Source: Rhyacophila brunnea (Eukaryota; Arthropoda; Insecta; Trichoptera; Rhyacophilidae). Taken from it: 64,000 bases of DNA. The notes under the pieces were generated by a model. It ran no database searches. It saw only the letters and a program-made list of their open reading frames with translations, and was not told where the DNA came from. This document shows, piece by piece, positions 34,020-45,166 of this stretch. The stretch covers positions 186,001 to 250,000 of the forward strand of contig JAGYXB010000141.1 in the NCBI GenBank assembly GCA_022495005.1, written 5' to 3'. Position numbers and translations under genes: made by a program. Position 1 is the first letter of the stretch. Each line of letters starts with the position of its first letter.

Positions 34020-35660
34020 AGTGAACATTATAAATTATTAATTTAAGACGTTTACAACATGACACTTACAAGCAAAGAAATATTATTAAAACAGTATTAC
34101 ATATATAAAAAAATAAATGGATCAATATTAAGGGGGGACATGCTCGTCGAAGGTCAAAAATGAGTTTTTATTGTATTTTCAAACCATGATCCTGGACACT
34201 CCTTAAACGTTGTAGATAATCTATTTATATAATTTTGAAGCCTTATTATCCTTTATAGTTATTTTAAACATTTGATGACTGCATAAAGTATTTTGTTACA
34301 TAAAATAGTATTCTTTTAAACCTCTCGCTCTAATGTTTTAGAATACAGTCATATTTCGGTACATAACTGTGCAGTGGTGTTAAGATTTTTAACATTTATT
34401 AATTTTTAAACGCATTTATAAAACCATTAGCATAATTTATTACGAGATAATTTTTGTAAAATATTCACGATAAAAAATTATATTGATAATCTCTGTGATC
34501 CCAAATTTGACAAGAATTAGGCATTTTATTATTCAAAAAATCGGCAAGATTAACACATTTCAAGATGATTCTAAAGATATTTTTTATAAGCTATGTCATT
34601 GACCATTCAAGTGTGATAAACATCTTATGAATAATGATTGCTTTATAATAATTATGACCTAAGAATAAGGTAGTGTTTTTTTGAAATACGCCATTTCTTT
34701 TGTCATTCCCCAGTGGTTAAGCTACAACATACGGCCGTAGCCATAAATTGACAAACTATAATTAAAGTAGGGAGTAAAATTATGTTAACGCGCGTGTTTG
34801 AACATGTACCTAACCAAATTTTTTTTTATTTTTTTTTAAACGGTACATGTTCAAACACGCGCGTTAATATCATTTTACTCCCTACTTTAATTATAGTTTG
34901 TCAATTTATGGCTACGGCCGTATGTTGTAGCTAAACCACTGGGGAATGACAAAAGAAATGGCGTATTTCAAAAAAACACTACCTTATTCTTAGGTCAATA
35001 ATTATTATAAAGCAATCATTATTCATAAGATGTTTATTACACTTGAATGTTCAAAGATATAGCTTATATTAAATATCTTCATAATCATCTTCAAACGTGT
35101 TAATCTTGCCGATTTTTTGAATAATAAAATGCCTAATTCTTGTCAAATTTGGGATCACAGATTATCAATATAATTTTTTATCGTGAATATTTTACAAAAA
35201 TTATCTCGTAATAAATTATGCTAATGGTTTTATAAATGCGTTTAAAAATTAATAAATGTAAAAAATCCTAACACCACTGCACAGTTATGTACCGAAATAT
35301 GACTATATTCTAAAACATTAGAGCGAGAGGCTTAAAAGAATACTATTTTATGTAACAAAAATACTTTATGCAGTCATCAAATGTTTAAAATAACTATAAA
35401 GAATAATAAGGCTTCAAAATTATATAAATAGATTATCTACAACGTTTAAGGAGTGTCCAGGATCATGGTTTGAAAATACAATAAAAACTCAATTTTGACC
35501 TTCGACGAGCATGTCCCCCCTTAAGTTATTAATCGGTAGAAAAGTGTAAATACAAAAAAAAAATATAAATTAGATACAAGGGAGTTTAAGAATTTATAAA
35601 ACAATGCCGTCCACCTATTCATACTCATTCTCACGCAGGCAGAATATGTCAATATCCGAA
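34020..35660 (+). repeat. Old dispersed repeat interrupted by foldback copy F2
   Basis: AAATTATTAATTTAAGACGT and ACAACATGACA at 34034-34066 resemble 12905-12945 and 17270-17290. ATGTCAATATCCGAA at 35647 resembles 17447-17463 (ATATCAATATCCGTAATG). In the 17-kb copy the two marks lie about 180 bp apart; here they are separated by the 1.39-kb palindrome. The simplest reading is insertion of F2 into an older copy. The similarity is diffuse. Confidence 0.3.
34128..35524. mobile_element. Foldback element F2: second 1.39-kb palindrome flanked by TTAA
   Basis: TTAA at 34128-34131 and 35521-35524 brackets 1,389 bp. The arms are 34132-34810 and 34842-35520 around a 31-bp A/T loop. The arms start GGGGGGACATGCTCGTCGAA and are collinear with F1 throughout, including ACGCGCGTGTTTGAACATGT next to the loop. 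Because the two flanks and the two loops differ in sequence, F1 and F2 look like two transposition events of one family rather than a segmental duplication. No coding capacity is apparent. Confidence 0.9.
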
Positions 35661-36449
35661 GTGATTCGGTTGAACAGAATTATTGCCATCACAATCGGCA
35701 TTACCAATGGCAGGTTAGTTCTGCACTTTGGGGGAACAAACAACTTATGCTCCCGATTTCTAAGATAGTTATCAGGGACACATAGGTAAATACTAATAAG
35801 AATGGTAGAGTTCTCATTTTCACCGCGTACCTATAAGCGGTAGGCAAAGTCTTCTATTAAAACTATAGGATGTTAGAGCAACATTGTGTGGCTATCTGAA
35901 AGGGTAGATCGCGTTTGTGCGGACAGGGTGGAGTGACAGCCACGTGACAGGGAGCGTTTTGACGAAGTGATTATTATCATTCAGTCGACATATGCCACTA
36001 GACACACATGCGACACGAAATGACGTGTTACGTCACAATATTGTATTGTGTGAGGTTGTCACAACATATTTACCGATCCCTCGTAATAACACTGATTTTG
36101 GGTGGATAACAATTAATAGTCATAGAAAGGTGAAGATCACTGTATTCATTCAATTCATATAGGTAGAGTATATGCTTCATAACTTTGAACTCCGGCTCTA
36201 GGATGAAAATGATTTTTTTACATAAGTATATTATTTGTCTACTTATTTATTACTACATAATATATTAATACAAGTAAATATCATTAATTTGATATAATTT
36301 TATGCTAGGTAATCAGGCAAAGAGGCGTATCAGTACAGTAAAGAGCAACAAAAAGTGCAAAGTTTAGGAAATGTATTGATTTAAATTTTCGAGTATTACC
36401 GCTAGTTATACCCTACACGTCTACATGCAGAAATTAGAACACATCTATG
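35661..36449. other. No gene recognised
   Basis: Mixed AT-rich sequence; 35900-35960 is somewhat GC-richer. Nothing supported. Confidence 0.45.
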
Positions 36450-36457
36450 CATTACAT

Positions 36458-37091
36458 CAGAGGGGGGCAAACTGCGGCCCGCCGGGTATTTTTTTGCGGC
36501 CCGATATCAAATTGTACTTCTGATAACGAATAACTTTTTTATATATTTAAAAAAAAATATTGACAATAGATTAAAATTTGTTTAGCAATAGTACGCGATC
36601 CATTTTGATATTGATAGTGTACCGACAGAGCTACAACTTGAGATTATTGATCTGCAGTGTGACACTGATTTAAGAAAATTGCATCGTCGTGAAGAAATTT
36701 CCAAATTTTACAATGCCCTTAATTCAGACAAATTCGACTAATGTAAAGATTATGCAACAAAAATGTTCGTTAATTTTGGATCAACCTACATATGTGAACA
36801 AACATTTTCGATCATGAACCTCAATAAAAATTCTTTACGATCAAATATCTCCGATGCCCATTTTACATGCAGCTTTGAGAATATCAACTACAAAATTAAC
36901 ACCTGAATTTAAAAAAAATGTTCAAAAATGTACAACAGTTTCATTCTTCTCATTAATTTTTTTGTAATGTTTATTTTTCGTGATAATAAATAGTGTTAGT
37001 GTATATCTAAAAATGGTATTTTACTTGCGGCCCGCCACGCATTTTGAATTCTTGAATTTGGCCCTCCAGCTAAAAAGTTTGCCCCTCCCTG
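36458..37091 (+). mobile_element. hAT transposon remnant, perfect 8-bp target duplication
   Basis: CATTACAT flanks both sides (36450-36457 and 37092-37099). Ends are CAGAGGGGGGCAAAC and the inverse of GTTTGCCCCTCCCTG; subterminal GCGGCCCG lies on both sides. Only 634 bp remain of an element that would normally exceed 2 kb, so most of the interior was deleted, but the 3' end of the transposase gene survives. Confidence 0.9.
36592..36960 (+). pseudogene. hAT transposase C-terminal domain, broken
   Basis: The frame from 36592 reads HFDIDSVPTELQLEIIDLQC, then FVNFGSTYICEQTFSIMNLN. This is the conserved hAT dimerisation block (G-S-T-Y-x-C-E-x-x-F-S-x-M). After NISDAHF an extra base shifts the frame, and the family sequence resumes as LHAALRISTTKLTPEF. 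One in-frame TAA lies between the two blocks near 36739. The group is that of vertebrate ZBED/GTF2IRD2-type hAT relatives, judged by motif memory. All N-terminal parts (BED finger, catalytic core start) are missing. Confidence 0.85.
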
Positions 37092-37099
37092 CATTACAT

Positions 37100-38981
37100 G
37101 GTGTTCGTTAAGAATTTTACCGTAAAGTAAGTTGTATGCAGGTACTTTATAAAACATTAAAAGTAATGAAGATTCTTATAAGTAATGTGTGGTGAAAAAT
37201 AATAGGTAGATACCTATAGTTCATTGCACAAAATATAGATAAGAACAACCGGCAGTTTTATTAAAACCTGTCTAGTGTTTCAAAAATGGTACATAGAAAT
37301 CGTATCAATTTTAAAGGATTAAATAAAACATTAATAAATTTAAAGGATACGCATTCATACAGATTTTTAAAAATAAATATTTCGTCTTGAATTACGTAGA
37401 ATATGTTATTTTTGACATATTATAAATTGACAATAATTTATCAGACAATTGAGCGTTCTAGTGTCAAGACTATCAGTATAGTCGATAAGTTAGTATAGAA
37501 TAGACCTACAGACACCATTAGCGAGGGGAGCAAGATTAGTAAATGCGCTCCCTAAAGACATAGACGTTTTCAATGATGTACATTGTAGGTACATACTTTG
37601 CATTTTCTTTCTGAAACTTTATTTTTCTGTATAAATTATTGTATGTTTTTTGTTTTCAAAATTTTATTTTTCTGTATAAAATTGTACCTACTTCAGTATG
37701 TTTTAATTATTTTTTTTTGTAATTATTATTCTCTATACCTAAGTATTCTCTTCTCTTTTGTGAGAGTAATGTTTGTTATAATGTAAATCTCATGTTGTGT
37801 ACGTCTTGAACATAGATTTGTTATGTCCACAATATTTTATTTTCTTAAATAAATAAATTTATCTGCATTGATAACACTCGGTTTTTGATTTAACGCTTTC
37901 TGCCACGATAACGACGAATGTAATAACCTATTTTGTGTTAAAAAACTGATTTGTTTTTCTACATTGATTTTTAGATGGCTACACGTTAAAATGGATATGT
38001 TAAATAACTTCGGTTCTAGTTCTGTATTGCGTGAATAAAACAATTCAAGTGTAGGCCGTGAGATTTAAATAATCATTTATGTTCCTACATATATTTGAAG
38101 ATAATATGTTAATCGCACAATAAAAACGTCAGCGTATCACAATATTTGGGATGCGAGCCCATTACATTATTTATTTATAACAGTTTGAATGTCCAAAAAT
38201 AAATAAATAGGATTTTTTTCTAATAACAAAATTCGATACAAACACGTCCGCGTGGGTTTTTACTTACGGTTTGGAAATTTATTGATTGTTAAAAATTAAA
38301 AATATATAGATATATATTTTCACTTGCTATCATTTACACAGTACCTACATAATATAATATAGGTATATAGATTATTTATGATATTAATAAATTATTTAAT
38401 ATTTCTATATTATTACCAAAGAAAATCCATATTATCTACACTTAATATACTGAGTCGTAAAATTGATTGGATAATACTTTGCCGAGAGAATTTAACGATT
38501 AATTTTATTGCGTTTTTATTATTGAGGCATTTAAAGTTAGCTAGAATTGAGTCGTATAGTATCAAAAGTAGAACTGTCGCAAATATATCGAAATTTAACT
38601 AAGTATGCCAAATTATTCTTCTGACCATAATGTACGACTAGCAATATAATATTCGAATCAAAATCATATTTGTGTGGTATAAAATTGTGATGGAAAATTA
38701 GGCTTGGTATCAGAATTAGAGTTGTTCAATACAAGTAGAACTGTTGAATTTGAATTGAATTTCTAATTTTTAAATGTAGAAACATATTTCATGCTATTAT
38801 AATACTAAAAACCCAACAAAACGTTTTTCGTCATTTTCTCGAAATAATGAATAACGCACAGATCTACTTTTGATACTATATGACTCAATTCACACATGGC
38901 TTTTTAGATAAAAAAAAATGTAAAATTTTATGACTTAAAAATCTGTCATAAATATATATATAAAATGCGATTATAGGTATA
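37100..38981. other. AT-rich stretch, nothing recognised
   Basis: AAACTTTATTTTTCTGTATAAA-TT is repeated at about 37614 and 37660 as a local direct duplication. No gene supported. Confidence 0.45.
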
Positions 38982-39219
38982 TCGTCTCTGTTCTGGCAGA
39001 ACACACCAACTGGAGAATACTAGTTTTGAGTAATTTGACTTAGAAGTTGTTAAAATGTTTGAAATGGTCTGTCATGTGAGTTTATTAAGTAATCGTAAAA
39101 AGGATGACTTTAAAATAAAGACTGTATATTTATTAAGAAGGTTTCCAGACGGTAATGTTTGAAATAAGGAACATTATGTCATTTTTTCGAATTAGTGTCT
39201 TCTGCCAGATCAGTGACGA
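38982..39219 (-). mobile_element. Tc1/mariner-type MITE, family T copy 3 (inverted)
   Basis: Starts TCGTCTCTGTTCTGGCAGAA, ends TTCTGCCAGATCAGTGACGA, with TA at 38980-38981 and 39220-39221. It is the inverse of the copies at 12145 and 24909 and about 19 bp shorter. Confidence 0.85.
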
Positions 39220-39221
39220 TA

Positions 39222-39885
39222 TTATGTATTAATATTATTACTACATTCAAAATACCGGGATGAATTTAAATTGTAAGAAGAACTGTCTTAACATTAATGT
39301 CGTCTCGACCGTTCCTTCGTGGTTGAGGATCGCAATTAATTGAGATACAGAACCGCACAACACGAGCGAATCAATAATAGGTACATAATGAACACATTAT
39401 AAACTTTACACAATTTAATAATTGCTTTGGAACTGGTAACTTGAATAAATGCACGCAGCACCACTAATAGATTTAGGTATTCCTATATAATATTAAACTT
39501 ACTATCGACAGAAGGTACTTGATGGAATTTAAATTTAAACTCTAACTAATTTAAGTTTTATTAGTGAAAGGGGTTTTTTTACAAACACTTCAACTACCTA
39601 TTTATAATTTGTTGACTTAATAGGTGGGTGATAAAGTTTTTACCTACATTATTGTATTAATTTATTATATAAGTTATAATTAATTGTACCTATTCGTTGT
39701 CAGTGTGTATTTTGAGGAGATAGTGCCTGAAGATGCCGAAAGACGAAACCCGGGTCGGAAAAAACGACTAAAATGGAATTGTACAAAGACTTAAATCCAT
39801 TAGAATTTTATTCCGATATACCTAGTATAATTTTTATTTATAATTATTGAAATGGCCAACCGTTCTCCCGTGTTCACTAATATTA
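39222..39885. other. No gene recognised
   Basis: AT-rich; AAGATGCCGAAAGACGAAAC at about 39731 is locally GC-richer. Nothing supported. Confidence 0.45.
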
Positions 39886-39893
39886 ATCATAAG

Positions 39894-40620
39894 TAGGGAA
39901 TCCAATCCCGGGATCCCGAGCTATTTTCGATACCTATGAATCCCGGGATTGATAAACATAATCCCGGGATTTCGGGATTGATTTTTTTATCAATTTTTAT
40001 GGAAAATATAACAGAAAAGATACTTTTAATACAAAATAACTACATTAGAAATAAACTGAGTTTGAATGAAGTTTGATGTGTAGGTTGCCGATTCATTTTA
40101 TTTTTTCACATAGATTATTGAAAATGAGAAAGATTGGTAAAAAAACAATGCTTCGCACTTTTAACAAAGTAATTCCACCATGATATCATACGTTTTACTG
40201 CAGTTTCATATTTGGCTGACTAATTAGATTTATGAAGCGGTAAGGCCATAAGTACGCCATGATTATTTGCTTTACTATTTTAAATCTCGCTGATCTATTC
40301 ATTATGTCTTTACTATCAGAAATAGCAATCTCATATTAAATTCACATTATTATTTATATTACAATATTATTTACTCCATTAAACTTGATGTATTTCCAAG
40401 ATTTAACGTATACAATATTAACAATAAATGTCTTAAATAGTATAAATTATACTAGATTTATTTTTGACCGATTTTATCAATGTTATTTGTAAATATAAAA
40501 TTTTTATATTAACAATGGAAAAAAATCCCAATCCCGGGACCAGTCCCGGGATCCCGAGATTGTCAAATTGTAATCCCGAAATCCCGGGATCAGAATTTCG
40601 GCTCGGGATTGGATTCCCTA
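39894..40620. mobile_element. hAT-like element with CCCGGG subterminal repeats, 727 bp
   Basis: ATCATAAG flanks both sides exactly (39886-39893 and 40621-40628). Ends are TAGGGAATCCAATCCCG and the inverse, GGGATTGGATTCCCTA. Inside both ends the motif AATCCCGGGAT recurs several times in both orientations. An 8-bp duplication and TAGGG/CCCTA ends fit the hAT superfamily. No transposase was recognised in the 727 bp. A short relative with the same ends lies at 59923. Confidence 0.85.
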
Positions 40621-40628
40621 ATCATAAG

Positions 40629-41214
40629 TCCCTTCATCAATTAATACTACAAGATTAATATGCGAACTATTCCATCTTTTTTGGTTGGTGTTCCGTATAG
40701 TCCGACAAATATTTTACTTGATATACAAAATTAATTATTTGACAGCAGCTGTCATTTTTGTTTCCATTTTCGCCACCAGGGGCGCCACACGCATAATCGT
40801 AATGCGTTATTTTATAGTTATCCGAAAATCAGCTGATTAACGCATAAGCACACATAAGAATAAGTGTTCAAGTGTTAGTTAGGCCCGGAGGAAGAATCAT
40901 AAATCGTTCACAACACAATAAAAAATATTAGAAGCAGTATTAAAATTCAACAAAACATAACAGTTATGTGTTTATCTCTTGGAGTATTAATAACGCATTG
41001 TCACGATATTACAAGATGAAAACAATCTCAAATCTATTCTATTAATCAAAATGGAATAAGACTGCAATTAACTGTATCCATAATTATTATTGCTGTCTAC
41101 ATACAATACATAATTACAGAGTACAGGTTGACTAAATAACAGCAAACTGTCAACGTCCAATAAATGATTACAGGGTGACCTACAAATATTTTATCATCTC
41201 ATCTGTAACGCCGT
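40629..41214. other. No gene recognised
   Basis: CCACCAGGGGCGCCACACGC at about 40781 stands out as GC-rich. Otherwise A/T-rich with nothing supported. Confidence 0.4.
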
Positions 41215-41748
41215 GTGTGGCCGAACAAATTGACTGCCTCTGTACCCTGTGTTTATTCACTAACAACCGGTATCTTCCTCATCAGTCACTTTAATCAGAG
41301 TTACGTGCAAGTCGTTGGGTCGACGATTATTTATCGCATGGATGAAATCATGATGAATAAGAGAATCTCGAATCGGTTTACGCTTACAAAAATTAATTTA
41401 TTAACAATTTACGCATCAAGAAAATTGTTTTGGGGAAGATGTTATGTATTTTTTTATATATTTTTTAAACAGCCGATAATTATGAATGTCTCAAAAGTAG
41501 TATTAGTTAAAAGTATTAGGTCAAAATTCCTTATAAAAATGTTCAACCACCATAATATAGGAAATACACGTAATGGGATGATCACATATTTTTTTCCGCG
41601 TAAAAACTACAAACAAAGCGGTTATAAATCACAGTTTGGAGAAAACCATTCTCATTTCCTAATGAATATGACCATAGATCTATCAGAATCATCACCGCAT
41701 TACGCTACAAAGAAATTTATAGGTATTTTGCAAGGCGAGATCTATTAG
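41215..41748 (+). CDS. Unsupported long open frame (about 177 codons)
   Basis: This is one of the longest uninterrupted frames not explained by a transposon. The first codon is not ATG; the first ATG is at 41338, leaving about 136 codons. The translation has no signal peptide, no repeated domain and no motif I recognise; it is rich in lysine, asparagine, isoleucine and phenylalanine, as random A/T-rich frames are. Chance is the leading explanation. A transcript read through it would change that. Confidence 0.12.
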   Translation: MWPNKLTASVPCVYSLTTGIFLISHFNQSYVQVVGSTIIYRMDEIMMNKRISNRFTLTKINLLTIYASRKLFWGRCYVFFYIFFKQPIIMNVSKVVLVKSIRSKFLIKMFNHHNIGNTRNGMITYFFPRKNYKQSGYKSQFGENHSHFLMNMTIDLSESSPHYATKKFIGILQGEIY

Positions 41749-43238
41749 CCGAATTCAAATCGGCAATACCCGAACCCAATTCAAAGATGAGGGTAGAGTA
41801 TATGAATGATTTCCAATACATTTTTCTCAGCCAGCACATTCATTTATGTATAAATTAGAGTAGTTTTCGAGCCAAAGTCCTTAAAGGAAATTCGATAGTA
41901 AACGTGGGATATGGATGCCTTACACACTATGGACCGTATGTATGAGATTTCCCAATTCTTTATAAGCTATTTAACCGATGTTCCATCATATAACGTATAA
42001 CACTGTTTGTGACGTAAGCAATCTGACGTCACGCGAAATTCAAAATGGCTGCTTCAATCTGTCACTTTCACGTCAAGCTTTACCGGCAAAAACTGTATGT
42101 ATTGCCATATGGAAATGTTTACTGGTAATACTGTATCCTTTCGTACAGTAGAATTATAAAATAAATGCGATAAAATAACTGATAAATTATTTAAAGTTCA
42201 TAATAATTATTCATTTATAATTATTAAATTTATATGGTACCCCGTTCGCACACTTTCAGACACATTTACAATTTCAAAATTTTGAATTATTTATCGGGGA
42301 ATGAAATTTTATAAGATTGCCATAATACGAACACCATGACACATGAGATGTCACATTCGTGACGTCACTTAACAGCTTATTACGTTTGTACTCATGCATA
42401 CAAACGTGCAGTATAGCCCATAAGGTTTTTGGGAATCTCATGCATACGACGCTATAAGTGAATCTAGTCACTAACTACTTATATATTATTATAAGCAAAT
42501 TCACACAAATAAATCTGCAGTTAAGAAAAAAAATGAACTTTAAATGAAAAATTGTAATCCTGAAATAAACTGTTGTGTATGCATTGAGGATAGATAAAAA
42601 TACAATAAACCGAGTTTAATTCAAATGTGAATGTTAATACGAATAAAAATGTCACCGATGCGAACACGAGCTTGTTTCATAATAAGGGATACAATACAAA
42701 TTAAAAAGGAAATTTCACAATGCAGTAAGGAATTCAATAAATAGCAGTAACATGACAAATAATCAGATATATAAAGAACACAGAATGCGAATGGACATTG
42801 TTTAAATATAAATTAATCACAATGTGTAGCAGTACATACTTCGTGCACATAGGTAAGGAATGTGTCCGGTATCACCTGCCGGTTTTTTTCTACCTCGCCA
42901 AAACCAGTACAAAATAATAAGTATGCCCCTAAGAAGGGAGAATAATATTATGCCCCTTTGGTCAAACTTGTTTTCCTACTTAAGCGGTCTCGAGAAATGA
43001 ATACAACTCACGCAGACGTGTTGAATACGTAATGACGCTAATAGCACTCGGGTGTTTTTATTCCTGGTTGATTTAATAATGTAATTATTATAATAAACAC
43101 GATTAAATTCACTGTTACGTGAAACCTGAGAACCAGAAAAAAGTAAGATGATGTTATCGTATGTAAATGTAAAAATAAGTTTTGAACTGGATGTGAGGGT
43201 TGGATATATGTATGATGAGGATTCCTTGGGCTGGCCAC
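41749..43238. other. No gene recognised
   Basis: GTGACGTCA-type palindromes occur at about 42025 and 42360. No supported frame and no bounded element. Confidence 0.4.
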
Positions 43239-44045
43239 ACAGAACAGATACTAAATAGAATTCCGATAGGCTATATTCAATACGCTCCGTTTTAAAAGGT
43301 GATACATCAGTGAAACGGCAAATAATTTTTAACTATAGGGGCGACGAAATTTTGGACTCGCTGCCATTCGGAGAGAGAACGTGAAGCTGGAAATACGCCA
43401 ATTTGTTTCGTGGTGGCGACGGGCGCATTAATTCTTAAATCGTGTAAAGATGACTAAAAACGTTACCCATTTACTTTAAAAAGAAAACATGTCAATTAAT
43501 ATATTATTATTGTTACTGATAGAACATACGTTAAAGTGCCCACCACCACCCGTCATATATGCACAACCGTGGATATGCACGGCCACTTTCTATGACGCTT
43601 TAAACGTGTCTGAAAGAAGTGATTTTAAGTGCTCATTCCGTCCCGAGACGGAGCCGCACGGGACTGATGCTGCAACCATGCACCGTAGTCCTTAAAGAAG
43701 AAAGTTAAGAGAGAAAATGTTTGTTTTTTGGACTGGCTCTGCTGTCCGCTGACGTTAAGCGCTTTGTGTACCCGCATACTGAGTGTCACGAATTGAAATG
43801 GATGAGTCTACAGAAGAGTCGGGACTATCCCGCTCCCCATACGAGGCTGCAAATCTCTCAACTGCCGCAAAGTTGGCCTCGGTTGCTACCAGATCTCCAT
43901 GATAGAACAATAAACAGAACATTAAATGGATACATGTTGGATTTATATGACAAATTATATTTAGTTTGATATTTGTCATTTGCATCCGCGACCCGCAATC
44001 CGCGCATCGTCTAGCCACGATCTTTTCAGATCGTGCCTCAACTGA
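43239..44045 (+). mobile_element. Helitron-like family H, longest copy, with secondary insertion
   Basis: Starts near CACACAGAACAGATACTAAA and runs through GAATTCCGATAGGCTATATT, GTGAAACGGCAAATAATTTT and TCGTGTAAAGATGACTAAAA. It ends in a perfect seven-base-pair hairpin ACGATCT-TTTC-AGATCGT (44017-44034), seven spacer bases and CTGA. Hairpin plus CTRR fits a Helitron 3' end. The 5' TC start is not seen and the base after CTGA is G, not T, so the call is tentative. No Rep or helicase. Compared with 22076-22441 it holds an extra block at 43527-43900. Confidence 0.5.
43527..43900 (-). other. GC-richer insertion in family H copy, flanked by 9-bp direct repeats
   Basis: GATAGAACA stands at 43518-43526 and again at 43901-43909. 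The sister copy at 22.3 kb has this site once and uninterrupted. The 374-bp insert is richer in G/C than its surroundings. On the minus strand its first 145 bp are open and read HGDLVATEANFAAVERFAAS, then SYGERDSPDSSVDSSISIRD and a stop at 43755. Serine/aspartate-rich coding-like sequence then a stop, followed by non-coding DNA, would fit the end of a gene copied or captured here. No poly(A) or terminal inverted repeat was found. Function unknown. Confidence 0.5.
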
Positions 44046-44820
44046 GGTATAAGGGTTTTGAATGTAATGTTGATCGGTGATTGGCTGTTCGGCAGACAGA
44101 AGACGGTAAGTGGAGTCTCGTCCAATTTCGACTGCGATAAAGGAAGTACAGTATGCCTGAGGACACACTCACCTGAACATAACATACGGATTTATCAATG
44201 AGAACACTGACTTTAAAAACCCTACGCTTATCAAAATAAAAGTGTAGTTTTAACGTAGTATTTTCGATCAGAGTACAAAACTTTATTTTTCGTAAAGTTA
44301 TTATCTTGTGCAAAACCGCAATTCCAAAAGTAGCCTTTTTAAATGGGTTTAATGTATTTCGCATAATTTTGCAATTGTATACCACGAAAGGTTTATATTT
44401 ATGCAGTATGTACTACCCTGTAATTATGGTAATATGTTGTTATTTCCAACATTTAGTACACTCGCACACGAAAGGTAATCCCTTACGCAATATTCGTACG
44501 ACATTGGAGTTATTAAAAAAATAATCACGACCGGAGTATAAAAATACTCAATAAAAATATTATGTAGCCGGAGTAATTTTATTTTTACGGCGGTTTGTGA
44601 TATTTTGTTGTGAATCGCGAATGAAAATTGATTACTTTGGAACATTGCGGGGGGCGTATGAATAACGGAAATAAAACAGGGCCATTAAAAGTGTTTATGA
44701 ATATGCTTACAAAAAAATCACTGAATAATAAGTTGCAACTACAAATACCCTTTTGGGCTTCCCATATGCCCTGATTCAGTTTGAATTGTACGGAATTAAC
44801 AACGCTGTTGGTACATTTGA
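44046..44820. other. No gene recognised
   Basis: Overlapping short frames on both strands lack features. Nothing else seen. Confidence 0.4.
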
Positions 44821-44823
44821 TAA

Positions 44824-45163
44824 CCCCCGTTTCAGACGGGACACCGGTGTCGCACTCGTATATAATAAGGAGGTCTTTGTATTCGAATAAAGGGGCCTTT
44901 GTATTATGTTTATGAACACCCAGAGCTAATGAGTCAACGCATAATTTCGCGATATAAATTAGAACATAAAATTGGCTGCGGTCATAAAAACATGTGTATC
45001 GGCGGCTTGAGAAATGTAGCGGCTGACGGAAAAGTGTACCATATACGCTTTGACTCATTAGCTCGGGGCGTTCTTAAACATAATACAAGGACCTTTTTAT
45101 TCGAATACAAAGGTCTCTTTATTATATACGAGCGCGACACCGGTGTCACGTCTGAAACCGGCC
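44824..45163. mobile_element. PIF/Harbinger-like MITE, family P copy 1 (340 bp, TAA flanks)
   Basis: TAA flanks both sides (44821-44823 and 45164-45166). The right end is GGCCGGTTTCAGACGTGACA when read inward; the left is CCCCCGTTTCAGACGGGACA. Arms continue with CACCGGTGTCGC, TATTCGAATA and AAGG.C.TTTGTATT, giving about 80 bp of inverted sequence. Collinear with 50179-50519 over its full length. Overlapping frames in the arms are not taken as genes. Confidence 0.85.
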
Positions 45164-45166
45164 TAA

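Noticed and set aside
31631..35524. True piggyBac transposons
   Set aside because: TTAA flanks fit, but no transposase and the termini are not the usual CCC-type; only the target preference is similar.
43755..44168. 137-codon minus frame as one gene
   Set aside because: It crosses the border between Helitron-like sequence and the inserted block, so it cannot be an ancestral single gene; only its last part looks coding-like.
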